Positions 8,471 to 19,486 of a DNA stretch of 64,000 nucleotides are shown in pieces. The notes below the pieces were generated by a model. That model worked only from the letters and a program-made list of their open reading frames with translations, ran no database searches and was not told the DNA's origin. A program made the translations under genes and the position numbers. How positions within the stretch are numbered: the first letter of the stretch is position 1; each line of letters starts with the position of its first letter. Location of the stretch: assembly GCA_016720805.1 (NCBI GenBank), contig JADKJZ010000008.1:33415-97414 (forward strand). Reading direction: 5' to 3'. This DNA is from Gemmatimonadota bacterium. Its GTDB lineage: Bacteria; Gemmatimonadota; Gemmatimonadetes; Gemmatimonadales; GWC2-71-9.

Positions 8471-9204
8471 CGCGCAATCGCTCGCCGTTCCGCTACCTCC
8501 CCGCCCATCTGATGGATGTGGCGCAGGGGCCGTTCGCGTTGTTCGCGACCGTGGCCCTGACGATCTGCGTGGTGATCTGGCGACTCGGTCGGAAGGACGC
8601 CAGCGCGATGGCCGACCCGGCGGTCTTCGTGCGCCAGGTGGTCGCCGCCGTCCTGACCCTCGCCGTACTGGTGGCGTCCGGCGGCGTCGCCGGCAACGAC
8701 GTCGGGCGGGGCTACTATCGCGCCTGGTTCTCGAAGCCGATGGCGCCGTGGTGGTTCTACCTGCAGCGCTGGCTCCTCGGCGGCGTGGCGGTGCTCACGA
8801 TCCCGGTGCTGATCGGCGTGGGCCTGCAGCTCTTCTTCGGGCAAGGCACCGGCATCACGCTGCCGCTGATGGAGGTGACCGCCCTCGGCTATCTCCTGGT
8901 TGGCGGGACGGTGCTGCTGGCCTCCGTCTTCACCGCACGCGACTGGCTCATCACCTTCGCGATCACCTTCACGCAGGCACGGCTCGACGACATCATCAAG
9001 CTGATGGCGATGTCGAAGACCGAACCGCCGTCGATGTTGATGTGGGCGCACCGGCTGCTGCCGCCGTTTCACCTGATCTCGCCGGTGAAGGGTGTTCCCG
9101 CAGGCGACGACCTGCTGCACGTGATCGGCTACGGCGTGGCCCTGGTGGCCGTCGCGATGGTGCTCCTGGTGGTCAAGCCACTGGGGAGTGGCGGGCGCGC
9201 GTGA
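8467..9204 (+). CDS. ABC transporter permease
   Basis: 245 residues, ATG overlapping the stop of the ATPase gene. About six hydrophobic segments are visible, e.g. around residues 20-40, 55-75, 100-120, 135-160 and the C-terminal VALVAVAMVLLVVK. The layout fits an ABC-2-like half permease working with the preceding ATPase. Its stop overlaps the GTG of the M16 peptidase gene. Sequence outside the membrane segments does not identify a substrate. Confidence 0.8.
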   Translation: MTRNRSPFRYLPAHLMDVAQGPFALFATVALTICVVIWRLGRKDASAMADPAVFVRQVVAAVLTLAVLVASGGVAGNDVGRGYYRAWFSKPMAPWWFYLQRWLLGGVAVLTIPVLIGVGLQLFFGQGTGITLPLMEVTALGYLLVGGTVLLASVFTARDWLITFAITFTQARLDDIIKLMAMSKTEPPSMLMWAHRLLPPFHLISPVKGVPAGDDLLHVIGYGVALVAVAMVLLVVKPLGSGGRA

Positions 9205-11831
9205 GCGCGCACCCGACTGACGGCGTTCGGCGCGAGGTCCTGCCCAACGGAGTGACGCTGCTGGTGCAGCGCCGCCGGGCCGCGCCGGCCGCCGCCCTCG
9301 CCACCCATGTCCGCGCCGGTTTCCTCGATGAGCCCGACGCGGTGCAGGGGATCTCGCACGTCCTCGAGCACATGCTCTTCAAGGGGACGCCGACGCTCGG
9401 GCCCGGCGAACTCGCGCAGCGCACCAAGGCGCTCGGCGGCTCGCTCAACGCCTACACCTCCTACGATCGCACCGTGTATTACGCCTCGGTCCCCGCACGC
9501 CACGCCGTCGAGGCGATGGCGCTGCAGGCCGATCAGGTGCGCAATCCGCTCTTCGATGCCGACGAGTTGCGCCGCGAACTCGGCGTGATCATCCAGGAAG
9601 CCAGACGGAAGCTCGACACGCCCGGCGCCGTGACGGGCGAGACGCTCCACGAGCTGTTGTACGACCACCATCGGATTCGTCGCTGGCGCATCGGACATGA
9701 GGCAGTGCTCGAGGGCTTTCGGCGCGAGCAGGTCGCCGCGTATCACCGGTCGCGCTACATCCCGTCGCGCACCATCGTCTCGGTGGTCGCGGATCTCGAT
9801 GAAGCGGTGATGCTCGAGGCGCTGCGCGCCAACTGGGGCGACTGGTCCCTGCCTGCCGAACCGTTCGACGTCGGTCCGATCGAGACCGCGCCTGCGATCC
9901 CGCGTGCCCGGCTGCTGCGCGGCGATGTGGCGATGGCCGATCTCGCGCTCGGTTGGCGCGGTGTCGGCCCGCTGGACCCGCAGGCGCCGGCGCTCGACGT
10001 CCTCGGTACCATCCTCACGGGCGGCAGGGCCTCGCGACTGGCGCGTCTGCTGCGCGAACCGGGCTTGGTGGCGGGTGTCGGTGCCGGCCACTACGGCACC
10101 ACCGACGCCGATCGGCAGACCCCTGCGGGCGTCTTCGTCGTGGGGCTCGAGCTGGAGCCGAGCCGGATGCGCGAGGCGCTTTCCATCGTGGCCGCGACGA
10201 TCCGCGCCGTGCGCGACGCCGGCCCGGAGGCCGATGAACTGGCACGCGCCCAGACGTTGCTCCGCGTGCGGCTCCAGCGCCGCCTGGAGCGCTACGAGGC
10301 ACGCGCCACGGCGCTCGCCGATGCCGAGGCCGAGGGAGACCTGACGCGGCTGGATCGCGAGGAAGCCGAGATCATGGCGGTCACGGCGGCGCAGGTGCGC
10401 GACGCGGCGGCGCACTGGGTCGACCCGAGCGCGGCATCGGCCGTGGCCTACTATCCGACCGCGAGCAGCGAGTCGTTCGACCTCGATCTGCTCACGGATG
10501 CGATGCGAGCCCCGGCGCGCGCCATGCCGGCGATGGCGGTGCCGAGCGCGCTCGTGCCGCCGCCGCGGGCACCGGTCGCGGGCACGCGGCGGCGCGAGCA
10601 GGGCGTGCTCCACGTGGCGTTGCCTGGGCTCGACCTGCTGGTGGCACGGCATGGCGATGTCCCGCAGGTCGGGCTCAACGTCTATCGGCCGCGCACCGCG
10701 GTTCGCGATCCATCGCTCGCCGGCCTCGATGCCCTCGGCTTCCGGGCGTTGATGCGCGGCACCGCGCGGCTCGATGCCGGGCAATTGGCCGTCGCGATCG
10801 AGGCGCTCGGCGGGGTGCTCTCGCCGTCGGTCGGCGCCGATGTGCTCTCGCTCGGCACGACGGTGCTGGCGGAGCAGGTGGGCGCGGCAGCTCGGCTGCT
10901 GGTCGAGGTGTTGACGACGCCACGCCTCGACGACGCGAGCATCATGATCGAGCGCGATCTCATGATCGACGACGCGCGGTCCATCGCCGATGACATGATC
11001 CGCTTCCCGTTCCAGCTGGTGCTGGGCCACGCCTTCGGCGATGTCGGCTACGGTGCTCCGACGCTTGGCAGCCCCGAGTCGCTCGACGCCTTCACGCCGG
11101 CGCGGGTGCGGCAGTGGCACGCCGACTTCGCGTCGAGCGGCCCGATCACGGTCGTGGCGGTGGGCAATCAGGAGCCCGAGGCATTGGCCGACCTGCTCGT
11201 CGATGCCTTCGCGCCGCTGCTGTCGAGCGCGTTCCCTGCGGGTGCGCGGCCGCTCGTCGAGGTGGAGCCGCTCCTGCCCGGCATGCGCACCGCCAGCCGC
11301 GATCGGCAGCAGTCGGCACTCGCGATGCTCTTCCCGGGCCCGAATCGGGGTGACCCCGCACGCCACGCCGCCGAGGTCTGGGGTGCGATCGCGGGCGGGC
11401 TTGGCGGGCGGCTCTTCGAGTCGCTGCGGAGCGCGCGATCGCTGGCGTATACGGTGATGGCGTCGTCGTGGCAGCGACGTCGGGCCGGTGGGCTGCTCAC
11501 GTACATCGCGATGGCGCCGGAACGCCTCAAGGAGGCGCGTGAGGCGATGCTGGAGGAGCTGGCGGTCTTCCGCGCCGAGCCGCCCACCGCCGACGAGCTC
11601 CACCGCGCCACGGCGATGCTGGCCGGGCAGGAGGAGGTCGCGAGGCAATCTGCCGGCGCGGTGGCCGGCGAGATCGCCGATGCCTGGCTGCTGGGCGAAG
11701 GGTTGGCCGAACTGGCCGACCCGGCAGCGCCGTACCGTGCGGTCACCCGCGAGGCGGTCCATGCCGTGGCCGCCGCCTTCGATCCCGCCACTCGGGCCGA
11801 GGGCGTCGTCGCGCCGGAGCGACCGGAGTAG
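9201..11831 (+). CDS. Tandem M16-family zinc peptidase (fused active and inactive halves)
   Basis: 876 residues from the GTG at 9201 (overlapping the permease stop). The N-terminal half carries the inverted zinc motif HVLEH at 53-57 and the distal glutamate E133 in GVIIQEARR, so it should be catalytic. The C-terminal half (from about residue 460) repeats the M16 fold but has FRALM where the zinc motif should be, so it is the non-catalytic partner. Such single-chain pairs resemble pitrilysin-type or fused processing-peptidase-like enzymes. There is no signal peptide. It is the last tightly coupled gene of the TPR-ABC unit; the phosphatidyltransferase starts 9 bases later. Confidence 0.9.
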   Translation: MSAHPTDGVRREVLPNGVTLLVQRRRAAPAAALATHVRAGFLDEPDAVQGISHVLEHMLFKGTPTLGPGELAQRTKALGGSLNAYTSYDRTVYYASVPARHAVEAMALQADQVRNPLFDADELRRELGVIIQEARRKLDTPGAVTGETLHELLYDHHRIRRWRIGHEAVLEGFRREQVAAYHRSRYIPSRTIVSVVADLDEAVMLEALRANWGDWSLPAEPFDVGPIETAPAIPRARLLRGDVAMADLALGWRGVGPLDPQAPALDVLGTILTGGRASRLARLLREPGLVAGVGAGHYGTTDADRQTPAGVFVVGLELEPSRMREALSIVAATIRAVRDAGPEADELARAQTLLRVRLQRRLERYEARATALADAEAEGDLTRLDREEAEIMAVTAAQVRDAAAHWVDPSAASAVAYYPTASSESFDLDLLTDAMRAPARAMPAMAVPSALVPPPRAPVAGTRRREQGVLHVALPGLDLLVARHGDVPQVGLNVYRPRTAVRDPSLAGLDALGFRALMRGTARLDAGQLAVAIEALGGVLSPSVGADVLSLGTTVLAEQVGAAARLLVEVLTTPRLDDASIMIERDLMIDDARSIADDMIRFPFQLVLGHAFGDVGYGAPTLGSPESLDAFTPARVRQWHADFASSGPITVVAVGNQEPEALADLLVDAFAPLLSSAFPAGARPLVEVEPLLPGMRTASRDRQQSALAMLFPGPNRGDPARHAAEVWGAIAGGLGGRLFESLRSARSLAYTVMASSWQRRRAGGLLTYIAMAPERLKEAREAMLEELAVFRAEPPTADELHRATAMLAGQEEVARQSAGAVAGEIADAWLLGEGLAELADPAAPYRAVTREAVHAVAAAFDPATRAEGVVAPERPE

Positions 11832-11840
11832 CTTCCCGGG

Positions 11841-12386
11841 ATGGCCGATCCTGCTGCCCCCCCACCACTCCGCCGCGGCTTCGCGCTGGCCGATGCGATT
11901 ACCCTGGTCCGCATTCCGCTCGCCATCGCCTTCCCGATCCTCGGCGGGACGACGGAGCGGCTGGTGCTGTTGGGGCTGGCCGCCGCCACCGACCTGGGTG
12001 ATGGCGTGGTCGCGCGGCGGTATGGTGGGTCACGCATCGGCGCGGTGCTCGACCCGATCGTCGACAAGCTCTTCATGGCGGCGGCGTTCGGGACGGTGCT
12101 CTGGAGTGGCGACCTGGCGTGGTGGGAGGTCACGGCGCTGCTGATCCGCGACATCGTCCTCTCGGTGGCCTTCTTCATCACGCTGGCGACGGGGCGAGGC
12201 ACCGCGGTGCCGGCCCGGTTCGGTGGGAAGGTGGTCACCCTGTTGCAGTTGCTGACCCTCTTCGCCTTCATTCTCAAGTCGTCGTACTTCCTGCGCCCGC
12301 TGGCGTGGGCCACGGCGGCGGTGGCACTGTACGCCATTTACGACTACAACCAGCCCTTCTTCAGGAAGCTGAACGCCAATGACTGA
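11841..12386 (+). CDS. CDP-alcohol phosphatidyltransferase family protein
   Basis: 181 residues, integral membrane. It transfers a phosphatidyl group from a CDP-alcohol to a second alcohol in phospholipid synthesis. The complete family motif is present: D51, D54-G55, A58-R59, G67, D71 and D75 (DLGDGVVARR followed by GAVLDPIVDK). Four to five hydrophobic helices surround it. Size and motif spacing resemble phosphatidylglycerophosphate synthase (PgsA), but the acceptor alcohol cannot be proven. Its end overlaps the start of the OsmC gene by eight bases. Confidence 0.88.
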   Translation: MADPAAPPPLRRGFALADAITLVRIPLAIAFPILGGTTERLVLLGLAAATDLGDGVVARRYGGSRIGAVLDPIVDKLFMAAAFGTVLWSGDLAWWEVTALLIRDIVLSVAFFITLATGRGTAVPARFGGKVVTLLQLLTLFAFILKSSYFLRPLAWATAAVALYAIYDYNQPFFRKLNAND

Positions 12387-12792
12387 TCCCAATCTCCGCT
12401 TCGCGCATCTCGACTGGACCGGCGGCATGCGCTTCACCGGCGGCGCGCCCGGTGGCCCGACCCTCAACCTCGACGGCGATGGCAAGGAGGCCCCCGGGCC
12501 GATGGTGGCGCTGTTGACGGCGATGGGCGGTTGCGCCGGCGCGGACGTCACGTCGATTCTCGAGAAGATGCAGGTCACGCTCACGAAGTTCACCATGGAC
12601 CTGACCGGTCGCCGCAACGAAGAGCATCCGCGGCGCTACAATCACATCGACTTCACCTTCACCCTCTCGGGCGAGGGGCTGACGCAGGCGAAGGCCGATC
12701 GGGCGGTGGAGTTGAGCGTGACGAAGTACTGCTCGGTGATGCTGTCGCTGCGGGAGGATATCGTGGTGGAGACGAAGGTGATCGTCGAATAG
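12379..12792 (+). CDS. OsmC/Ohr family peroxiredoxin-like protein
   Basis: 137 residues. The OsmC fold reduces organic or inorganic hydroperoxides through two cysteines, seen here as C52 in GGCAGADV (start of the central helix) and C118 in KYCSVM. The length fits the family. It starts inside the end of the phosphatidyltransferase gene, so translation is coupled. The YhfA-like subgroup is as likely as a true OsmC; substrate unknown. Confidence 0.88.
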   Translation: MTDPNLRFAHLDWTGGMRFTGGAPGGPTLNLDGDGKEAPGPMVALLTAMGGCAGADVTSILEKMQVTLTKFTMDLTGRRNEEHPRRYNHIDFTFTLSGEGLTQAKADRAVELSVTKYCSVMLSLREDIVVETKVIVE

Positions 12793-12808
12793 CAGCGAGC
12801 CAGAAAGC

Positions 12809-12858
12809 GGTGAGGGTGAGAGCGGGGGCTGTTCCCCCTCACTCCTCACCCCTCACCA
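12809..12858. repeat. Inverted heptamer repeats between convergent genes
   Basis: GGTGAGG-GTGAGAG (12809-12822) is answered by CTCACTC-CTCACCC-CTCACCA (12838-12858). The arms can pair into a hairpin between the OsmC gene and the opposing gene ending at 12877, where a bidirectional terminator would be expected. Confidence 0.7.
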
Positions 12859-12876
12859 TTTTTCACCGTGCTCTGC

Positions 12877-13206
12877 TTACGCCGTCACTTCCGCCGTCTC
12901 GACTTCGACTTCGACTTCCGCTTCCGTCTCCACGACCGTCTCGACGACGGCATCGGCCGGCGCGCGGCGAACCACGGGCTGGCAGAAGCGTTCACCGAGG
13001 ACGCGGAGCTGACCCTGCTGCTCGGCGGTCAGGTCGGGGTAGCGGTCGGCGACGTACTGCATGGTGTCGTCCATCCACTCCTTCTGATGCTCCGGAGCGG
13101 CTTCGAGCACGCCGCAGCGGAGGATATGGCTGAACAGCTCATCCCGTGCCGCGTCGAACGCCGTGGGCATCGCCGGGGGCCGGGGGGCCGTCTTCTTCTT
13201 GGTCAT
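12877..13206 (-). CDS. Small protein with basic head and acidic repetitive tail, function unknown
   Basis: 109 residues from the ATG at 13206. It begins MTKKKTAPRPP, has a helical middle (DELFSHILRC, EHQKEWMDDTMQYVADRYPD) and ends in a tail of alternating Val and Glu (ETEAEVEVEVE). No signal or membrane segment, so cytoplasmic. A plausible promoter lies at 13270-13299, and a GGGGGC/GCCCCC hairpin sits in the leader at 13228-13245. I do not recognise a family; the helical core could be a small protein-interaction module. Confidence 0.65.
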   Translation of the reverse strand: MTKKKTAPRPPAMPTAFDAARDELFSHILRCGVLEAAPEHQKEWMDDTMQYVADRYPDLTAEQQGQLRVLGERFCQPVVRRAPADAVVETVVETEAEVEVEVETAEVTA

Positions 13207-13269
13207 TCGCCTTCCCTGAGTGTTGCTGGGGGCGACATTGCCCCCGGATCCATCGCTTTGGATACGCGC

Positions 13270-13299
13270 AATATAGGGAAAATGTTCACCCGAAGGCAA
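13270..13299 (-). promoter_or_regulatory. Candidate sigma-70-type promoter for the gene at 12877-13206
   Basis: On the minus strand, TTGCCT (13299-13294) and TATATT (13275-13270) are 18 bases apart in an unusually AT-rich patch. They lie about 65 bases upstream of the ATG at 13206. Prediction by eye only. Confidence 0.45.
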
Positions 13300-13455
13300 A
13301 CCGGACCCCACGGCGGGGGCGGTTCTCGTTAGATTGGTCCCCGTCGCCGACCGCCAGAGGCGGGGGCGCGAGCGCGGTTCACCGGGGCAGCCGCGCGCCC
13401 ACCGAGCAGGCCCAGCCGGGCCCCGCGCTCGCCGGGGGGCGCGCCAGAGGACGTC

Positions 13456-14145
13456 ATGGCGCAGGGTCAGAAGCCGTTCTACCTCGCACTCGGGGCGATC
13501 GCGATCGCCGGAGTCGGATTTCTCGCCTACCGGATGATGGGGGGCGGTGCCGTCTCGATTCCCGCCAACGTCACCGTCAGCGCGGCCGACACCTCGGGCT
13601 TCAACGGCTATCTCCTCGGCAGCCCCACCGCACCGATCGAAATCTCCGAGTACGCCGATTTCACCTGCCCAGCGTGCGCCGCCTTCAGCACCGTCCAGTT
13701 CCCCGACGTCCGGGCGCGGCTGATCGAGACCGGCAAGGCGCGCTTCCGCTATCGGGACTTCCCGCTCGAGGGCGGCATTCACACCCATTCGCGCGTCGCG
13801 GCCCACTCGGTGGCCTGCGCCAACGACCAGGGGAAGTTCTGGGAGCTCGCGGAGCGGCAATTCCTGCATCAGAACGATTGGGCCCTCGCGGGGAACGGCG
13901 TCTCGGCGCTCAAGGATGTCGCCAAGGCGGCCGGGCTCGACACGGGCGCGTGGCAGAGCTGCATGGAGTCGGCAAAATACGCCGGCCGGATCCAGGCCTC
14001 GCTGGATGAAGGCGCGCGTCTCGGCGTCGGCTCGACGCCCTCGTTTCTGATTGGCGGACGGATCTACACTGGCCTCAACTCCGATGGCATGGTTCAGCTG
14101 GTCGACTCGCTGATTGCTGCCCAGGCCGGTACCAAGGCGCCGTGA
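13456..14145 (+). CDS. DsbA-like thioredoxin-fold protein, membrane anchored
   Basis: 229 residues. An uncleaved N-terminal membrane segment (about 8-28) is followed by a periplasmic DsbA/DsbG-type domain with the redox motif CPAC at 71-74 (YADFTCPACAAF) and the cis-proline loop GVGSTPSFLIGG near the C-terminus. It probably oxidises or isomerises thiols of exported proteins, matching the Cys-containing exported proteins in the window. The ATG at 13456 follows AGAGGA. Its stop overlaps the GTG of the Kup gene. Confidence 0.88.
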   Translation: MAQGQKPFYLALGAIAIAGVGFLAYRMMGGGAVSIPANVTVSAADTSGFNGYLLGSPTAPIEISEYADFTCPACAAFSTVQFPDVRARLIETGKARFRYRDFPLEGGIHTHSRVAAHSVACANDQGKFWELAERQFLHQNDWALAGNGVSALKDVAKAAGLDTGAWQSCMESAKYAGRIQASLDEGARLGVGSTPSFLIGGRIYTGLNSDGMVQLVDSLIAAQAGTKAP

Positions 14146-16070
14146 GCCACCACCGCAAACCGCCCGAGGGGAAGGCGCTCGCCGGCCTTGCCCTCGCGGC
14201 GCTGGGCGTGGTCTATGGCGACATCGGGACCTCGCCGCTCTACGCCCTCAAGGAATGCTTCTCCGGGCCGCATGCGATCGCCCTGACCCACGAGAACGTC
14301 CTCGGGATCCTCTCGCTCATTTTCTGGTCGCTCAACTTCGTCGTCTCCTTCAAGTACATCTCGCTGGTCATGCGGGCCGACAATCAGGGCGAGGGCGGCA
14401 TTCTCGCCTTGCTCGCGTTGGTGCGCCCCGGCGGGCACACGGTCGGCCGCGGCGTGATCCTGATGGTCGGCCTCTTCGGCGCGGCCCTGCTCTACGGCGA
14501 CGGCGTGATCACTCCCGCCATCTCGGTGCTCGGTGCGGTCGAGGGGCTCGAGGTCGCGACGCCGATCTTCAAGCACTGGGTCGTCCCGATGGCGTGCGTG
14601 ATCATCACGGCGCTCTTTGCGGTGCAGCGGCGCGGCACCGCCGGCATCGGCAAGATCTTCGGCCCCGTGACGACGATCTACTTCGTCTGCATCGCGGTGC
14701 TCGGCGTCCGTGGCATCCTGATGAACACGGAAGTGCTGCACGCCCTGAACCCCTGGTATGCGTTCGAGTTCTTCCTCCGCGAGCGGGGGCAGGCCTTCGT
14801 CGTGCTCGCTGCCGTCGTCCTCGTGATCACCGGCGGCGAAGCGCTCTACGCCGACATGGGACACATCGGCGCCCGCCCCATCCGACTGGCCTGGTTCGTG
14901 GTCGTGCTGCCGGCACTGGCGCTGAACTATTTCGGGCAGGGCGCGCTGCTGCTGACCGACCCCACCGCCGTCAGCAATCCGTTCTATCAGTTGGTGCCCT
15001 CGTGGGCGCTGTATCCCATGATCGGGATCGCCACCGGCGCCGCCGTCGTCGCCTCGCAGGCCTTGATCTCCGGCGCGTTCTCGCTGACCCAGCAGGCGAT
15101 GCAGCTCGGCTTTGTGCCCCGGATGCGGCTGATCCACACGTCGGCGACCGAGATCGGCCAGATCTACATGCCCGGCGTCAACTGGGCGCTCTGGGTCGCC
15201 TGCATTGCGCTCGTGCTCGCCTTCAAGTCTTCCACGGCGCTGGCCGCCACTTACGGCGTCGCCGTCACCGGGACCATGCTGACCACGTCGATCCTCTTCG
15301 CCATCGTGATGCACAAGCTGTGGCACTGGCCCATGTGGCGCGTCGTGGTGATCACCACGGTCTTCGTGATGGTGGACGTCGCCTTCCTGGGCGCCAACCT
15401 GTTGAAGATCCCCGATGGTGGCTGGTTCCCCCTCGCCGCCGCTGGCGTGATCTACCTGCTGATGAGCACCTGGAAGCTCGGCCGTCGACAGGTCACCGCG
15501 ATGCTGCAGGAATCGTCGTTGCCGCTCGACCTCTTCATCCCCGACGTGATCCGCCGCAAGCCGTATCGCGTGCCGGGCGTCTCGGTGGTCATGACGTCGA
15601 TTGCCGACGTCGCGCCGCCGGTGCTGCTGCACCACCTGAAGCACAACAAGGTGTTGCACGAGCAGGTGATCCTGATGACCATCACCTCGCTGCAGATTCC
15701 GCTGGTGCCCGAGGCCGAGCGCGTGCAGGTGGTCGACAAGGGCGCCGGCTTCGTGCAGGTGTTCGCACGCTACGGCTTCCTCGAGTCGCCCAATGTCGGC
15801 GCGATCCTCGCCGCCACCGCGGAACAGTTGCCACCGCCGACCGAAGGCAAGGTCCCCGCGCTGCGGCTCAACGAGGTGACCTTCTACCTCGGCCGCGAGA
15901 CGCTCATCGTCGCCCCGCGCGACCGCAAGGGCGCCCGCACCCGCGCGGCGATGCCGGCCTGGCGCGCCACCCTCTTCTCGGTGATGAGCCGCAACGCGCA
16001 GAGCGCCGCCGGCTACTTCGGGCTGCCGCCGAATCGAGTGGTGGAGTTGGGGGCGCAGTTGCAGGTGTAG
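14142..16070 (+). CDS. kup: Kup-family low-affinity potassium transporter
   Basis: 642 residues, from a GTG overlapping the preceding stop. It imports K+ coupled to protons across the inner membrane. The N-terminus carries the Kup signature VVYGDIGTSPLYALKE, then GEGGILALLAL and YGDGVITPAISVL. About twelve hydrophobic segments run to residue 440, followed by a cytoplasmic C-terminal domain. Full length for the family (about 620-670). Identification is secure. Confidence 0.95.
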   Translation: MSHHRKPPEGKALAGLALAALGVVYGDIGTSPLYALKECFSGPHAIALTHENVLGILSLIFWSLNFVVSFKYISLVMRADNQGEGGILALLALVRPGGHTVGRGVILMVGLFGAALLYGDGVITPAISVLGAVEGLEVATPIFKHWVVPMACVIITALFAVQRRGTAGIGKIFGPVTTIYFVCIAVLGVRGILMNTEVLHALNPWYAFEFFLRERGQAFVVLAAVVLVITGGEALYADMGHIGARPIRLAWFVVVLPALALNYFGQGALLLTDPTAVSNPFYQLVPSWALYPMIGIATGAAVVASQALISGAFSLTQQAMQLGFVPRMRLIHTSATEIGQIYMPGVNWALWVACIALVLAFKSSTALAATYGVAVTGTMLTTSILFAIVMHKLWHWPMWRVVVITTVFVMVDVAFLGANLLKIPDGGWFPLAAAGVIYLLMSTWKLGRRQVTAMLQESSLPLDLFIPDVIRRKPYRVPGVSVVMTSIADVAPPVLLHHLKHNKVLHEQVILMTITSLQIPLVPEAERVQVVDKGAGFVQVFARYGFLESPNVGAILAATAEQLPPPTEGKVPALRLNEVTFYLGRETLIVAPRDRKGARTRAAMPAWRATLFSVMSRNAQSAAGYFGLPPNRVVELGAQLQV

Positions 16071-16072
16071 CA

Positions 16073-16195
16073 GCGAATGGCGAACAGCGAACAGCGACGC
16101 GCGTAATACGTGAAACGTCAAAGGTGAAACGGGGGCCGACTTGGGCTCCGTTTCACCTCTCACGTTTCACGCGGTCCGCCGTTCGCCGTTCGCCG

Positions 16196-16197
<2 letters not shown>
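16073..16197. repeat. Nested inverted heptamer arrays between kup and acs
   Basis: Left arm: GCGAATG and two GCGAACA units (16073-16093), then ACGTGAA/ACGTCAA/AGGTGAA (16108-16128). Right arm mirrors it: CGTTTCA-CCTCTCA-CGTTTCA (16149-16169), then CGCCGTT twice and CGCCGTC (16177-16197). The loop is about 20 bases. The array begins two bases after the kup stop and runs into the stop codon of the convergent acs gene, so it probably also acts as a bidirectional terminator. Confidence 0.8.
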
Positions 16198-18145
<1,948 letters not shown>

Positions 18146-18193
18146 GATGGGATGCCGGAGTGTGAGGTGAATCGGAAAGTTAGCTGGATTTGG

Positions 18194-18219
18194 GATGATC
18201 GATGATCGATGATCGATCG
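18194..18219. repeat. Heptamer repeat array
   Basis: Three to four GATGATC-type units. It pairs with the second array at 18262-18295, which has the inverse unit, across a 42-base spacer in the region between acs and the STAS gene. Confidence 0.8.
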
Positions 18220-18261
18220 CAGGGATCCGTGCGATTCCGGGGCGGGCGTCCGAGGACGGAC

Positions 18262-18295
18262 CATCGATCATCGACCATCAATCATCGATCATCGA
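18262..18295. repeat. Heptamer repeat array, inverse of the preceding one
   Basis: Units CATCGAT, CATCGAC, CATCAAT, CATCGAT and a partial unit, i.e. a slightly decayed inverse of the array at 18194-18219. Confidence 0.8.
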
Positions 18296-18391
18296 ACTGT
18301 CAATATTTCATACACCACGATCCCAACGCGGTTTGGCAGACCTCTTGCTCCTGCCTTCTCCCCAGATGCTCACACCGAGGGCTGGAGGCCC

Positions 18392-18718
18392 ATGACCGTG
18401 ACGACCGCGCAGCCATCACAGCGAGAGCTGCTTGCCCCACCGACCCTGGGGCTGGCGACTCGAGAAGCCTTTCGCCGGACGGCGAACGAGCTTCTCGACG
18501 AGCTGGCCGAGGGGAATGGGCAGCTGGTGGTGGACCTCTCCGGGACGCGGGAGGTCGACTCCTCGGGGCTGGGCGCGCTCGTCATGGTGCAGCGCCACGC
18601 CGCCGATCGGCGGCTGCAGGTGAAGCTGCGCGGCGTGACGCCGGAGTTGGAGTTCCTGCTGGTCCTCACCAAGCTCGACGATCTCTTCCTCTTCGAAAAG
18701 CCGCGTCCTGAGCAGTAA
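18392..18718 (+). CDS. STAS-domain protein (anti-sigma-factor antagonist type)
   Basis: 108 residues from the ATG at 18392 after a GGAGG site. A single STAS domain with the phosphorylation-loop motif VDSSGLGALV. The serine at 58 corresponds to the one phosphorylated in SpoIIAA/RsbV proteins. Such proteins bind anti-sigma-factor kinases in a partner-switching relay, but no kinase or phosphatase gene is adjacent. The alternative is a role in lipid asymmetry (MlaB-like). Its frame is preceded by two heptamer arrays. Confidence 0.85.
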   Translation: MTVTTAQPSQRELLAPPTLGLATREAFRRTANELLDELAEGNGQLVVDLSGTREVDSSGLGALVMVQRHAADRRLQVKLRGVTPELEFLLVLTKLDDLFLFEKPRPEQ

Positions 18719-18720
18719 CG

Positions 18721-18740
18721 GCGCGGCCACGTGGCCGCGC
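18721..18740. repeat. Perfect 20-bp palindrome between STAS gene and ccmA
   Basis: GCGCGGCCAC followed by its exact complement, centred on CACGTG. It starts two bases after the STAS stop. TATACT at 18741-18746 follows directly and could be a -10 element for ccmA. It may be a decayed REP, a terminator stem or an operator. Confidence 0.5.
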
Positions 18741-18772
18741 TATACTTCCGGGATGCCATTGGCGCCCCGCGG

Positions 18773-19486
18773 ATGACCCCCGCCGACACCCCGTTGCTGC
18801 AGATCCACCACCTCGAGCGCCGCTTCGGGGCGGTCGTTGCGTTGCGTGGGATCGAGCTTCTGGTGGCCCCCGGCGAAGTGGTGCTGTTGCTGGGCCCGAA
18901 CGGCGCCGGCAAGTCCACCCTCCTCCGCTGCATCGCCGGGCTCGCCCGCCCCACCAAGGGGCGGGTCGAAGTGCTCGGCCAGAACGTGCATGCCGATCCC
19001 GAAGCGCGTCGCGCGCTCGGATTGCTCTCCCATCAATCGTTCCTTTATGAAGATCTCACGGCGCGGGAGAACCTGCGATTCGCGGCAGAGTTGCATGGAC
19101 TCGACAGTGTGGCATCGCGTGTTGAGACGGCGCTAGCGGATGCGCGCCTCACCTCGCGGGCCGATACGCGCGTCTTCGGATTTTCGCAGGGGATGTTGCA
19201 GCGGCTCGCCTTCGCGCGGGCCACGATGCACCAGCCCGCGTTGCTGTTGCTGGACGAGCCGTTCACGGCGCTCGACGCCGCCGCCGCGCGCTCACTCCGG
19301 GAGCGGGTGGCGACCGAGCGCGATGCCGGGCGGGCCGTGGTCTGCGTGACGCACGAGCCGGCGGAGCTCTGGGAGCTGGCCTCGCGGGTGATCGTGTTGC
19401 GGAGCGGCGTCGTCGTCGCCGATGAGCCGCGGCCGGACGACCTGGCGCACTTCCGCAGCGGGTACGACGCCCTGGTGACACCATGA
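18773..19486 (+). CDS. ccmA: Heme exporter ATP-binding protein CcmA
   Basis: 237 residues from the ATG at 18773; a start at 18731 is possible but adds unrelated residues. It is the ATPase of the CcmABCD complex, which releases holo-CcmE for cytochrome c maturation. Walker A GPNGAGKST, signature FSQGMLQRL and Walker B LLLLDEPFTALD appear in order. Assignment as CcmA rather than a generic ABC ATPase rests on the downstream ccmB-ccmC-ccmD order, with four-base overlaps throughout. Confidence 0.88.
   Translation: MTPADTPLLQIHHLERRFGAVVALRGIELLVAPGEVVLLLGPNGAGKSTLLRCIAGLARPTKGRVEVLGQNVHADPEARRALGLLSHQSFLYEDLTARENLRFAAELHGLDSVASRVETALADARLTSRADTRVFGFSQGMLQRLAFARATMHQPALLLLDEPFTALDAAAARSLRERVATERDAGRAVVCVTHEPAELWELASRVIVLRSGVVVADEPRPDDLAHFRSGYDALVTP

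Noticed and set aside
9129..11762. Very long open frame antisense to the M16 peptidase gene (similar ones antisense to kup, the giant secreted protein and pilT/pilC)
   Set aside because: High GC leaves few stops in the mirror frames. The antisense products are low-complexity Arg/His/Gly-rich, whereas the sense frames carry complete family motifs.
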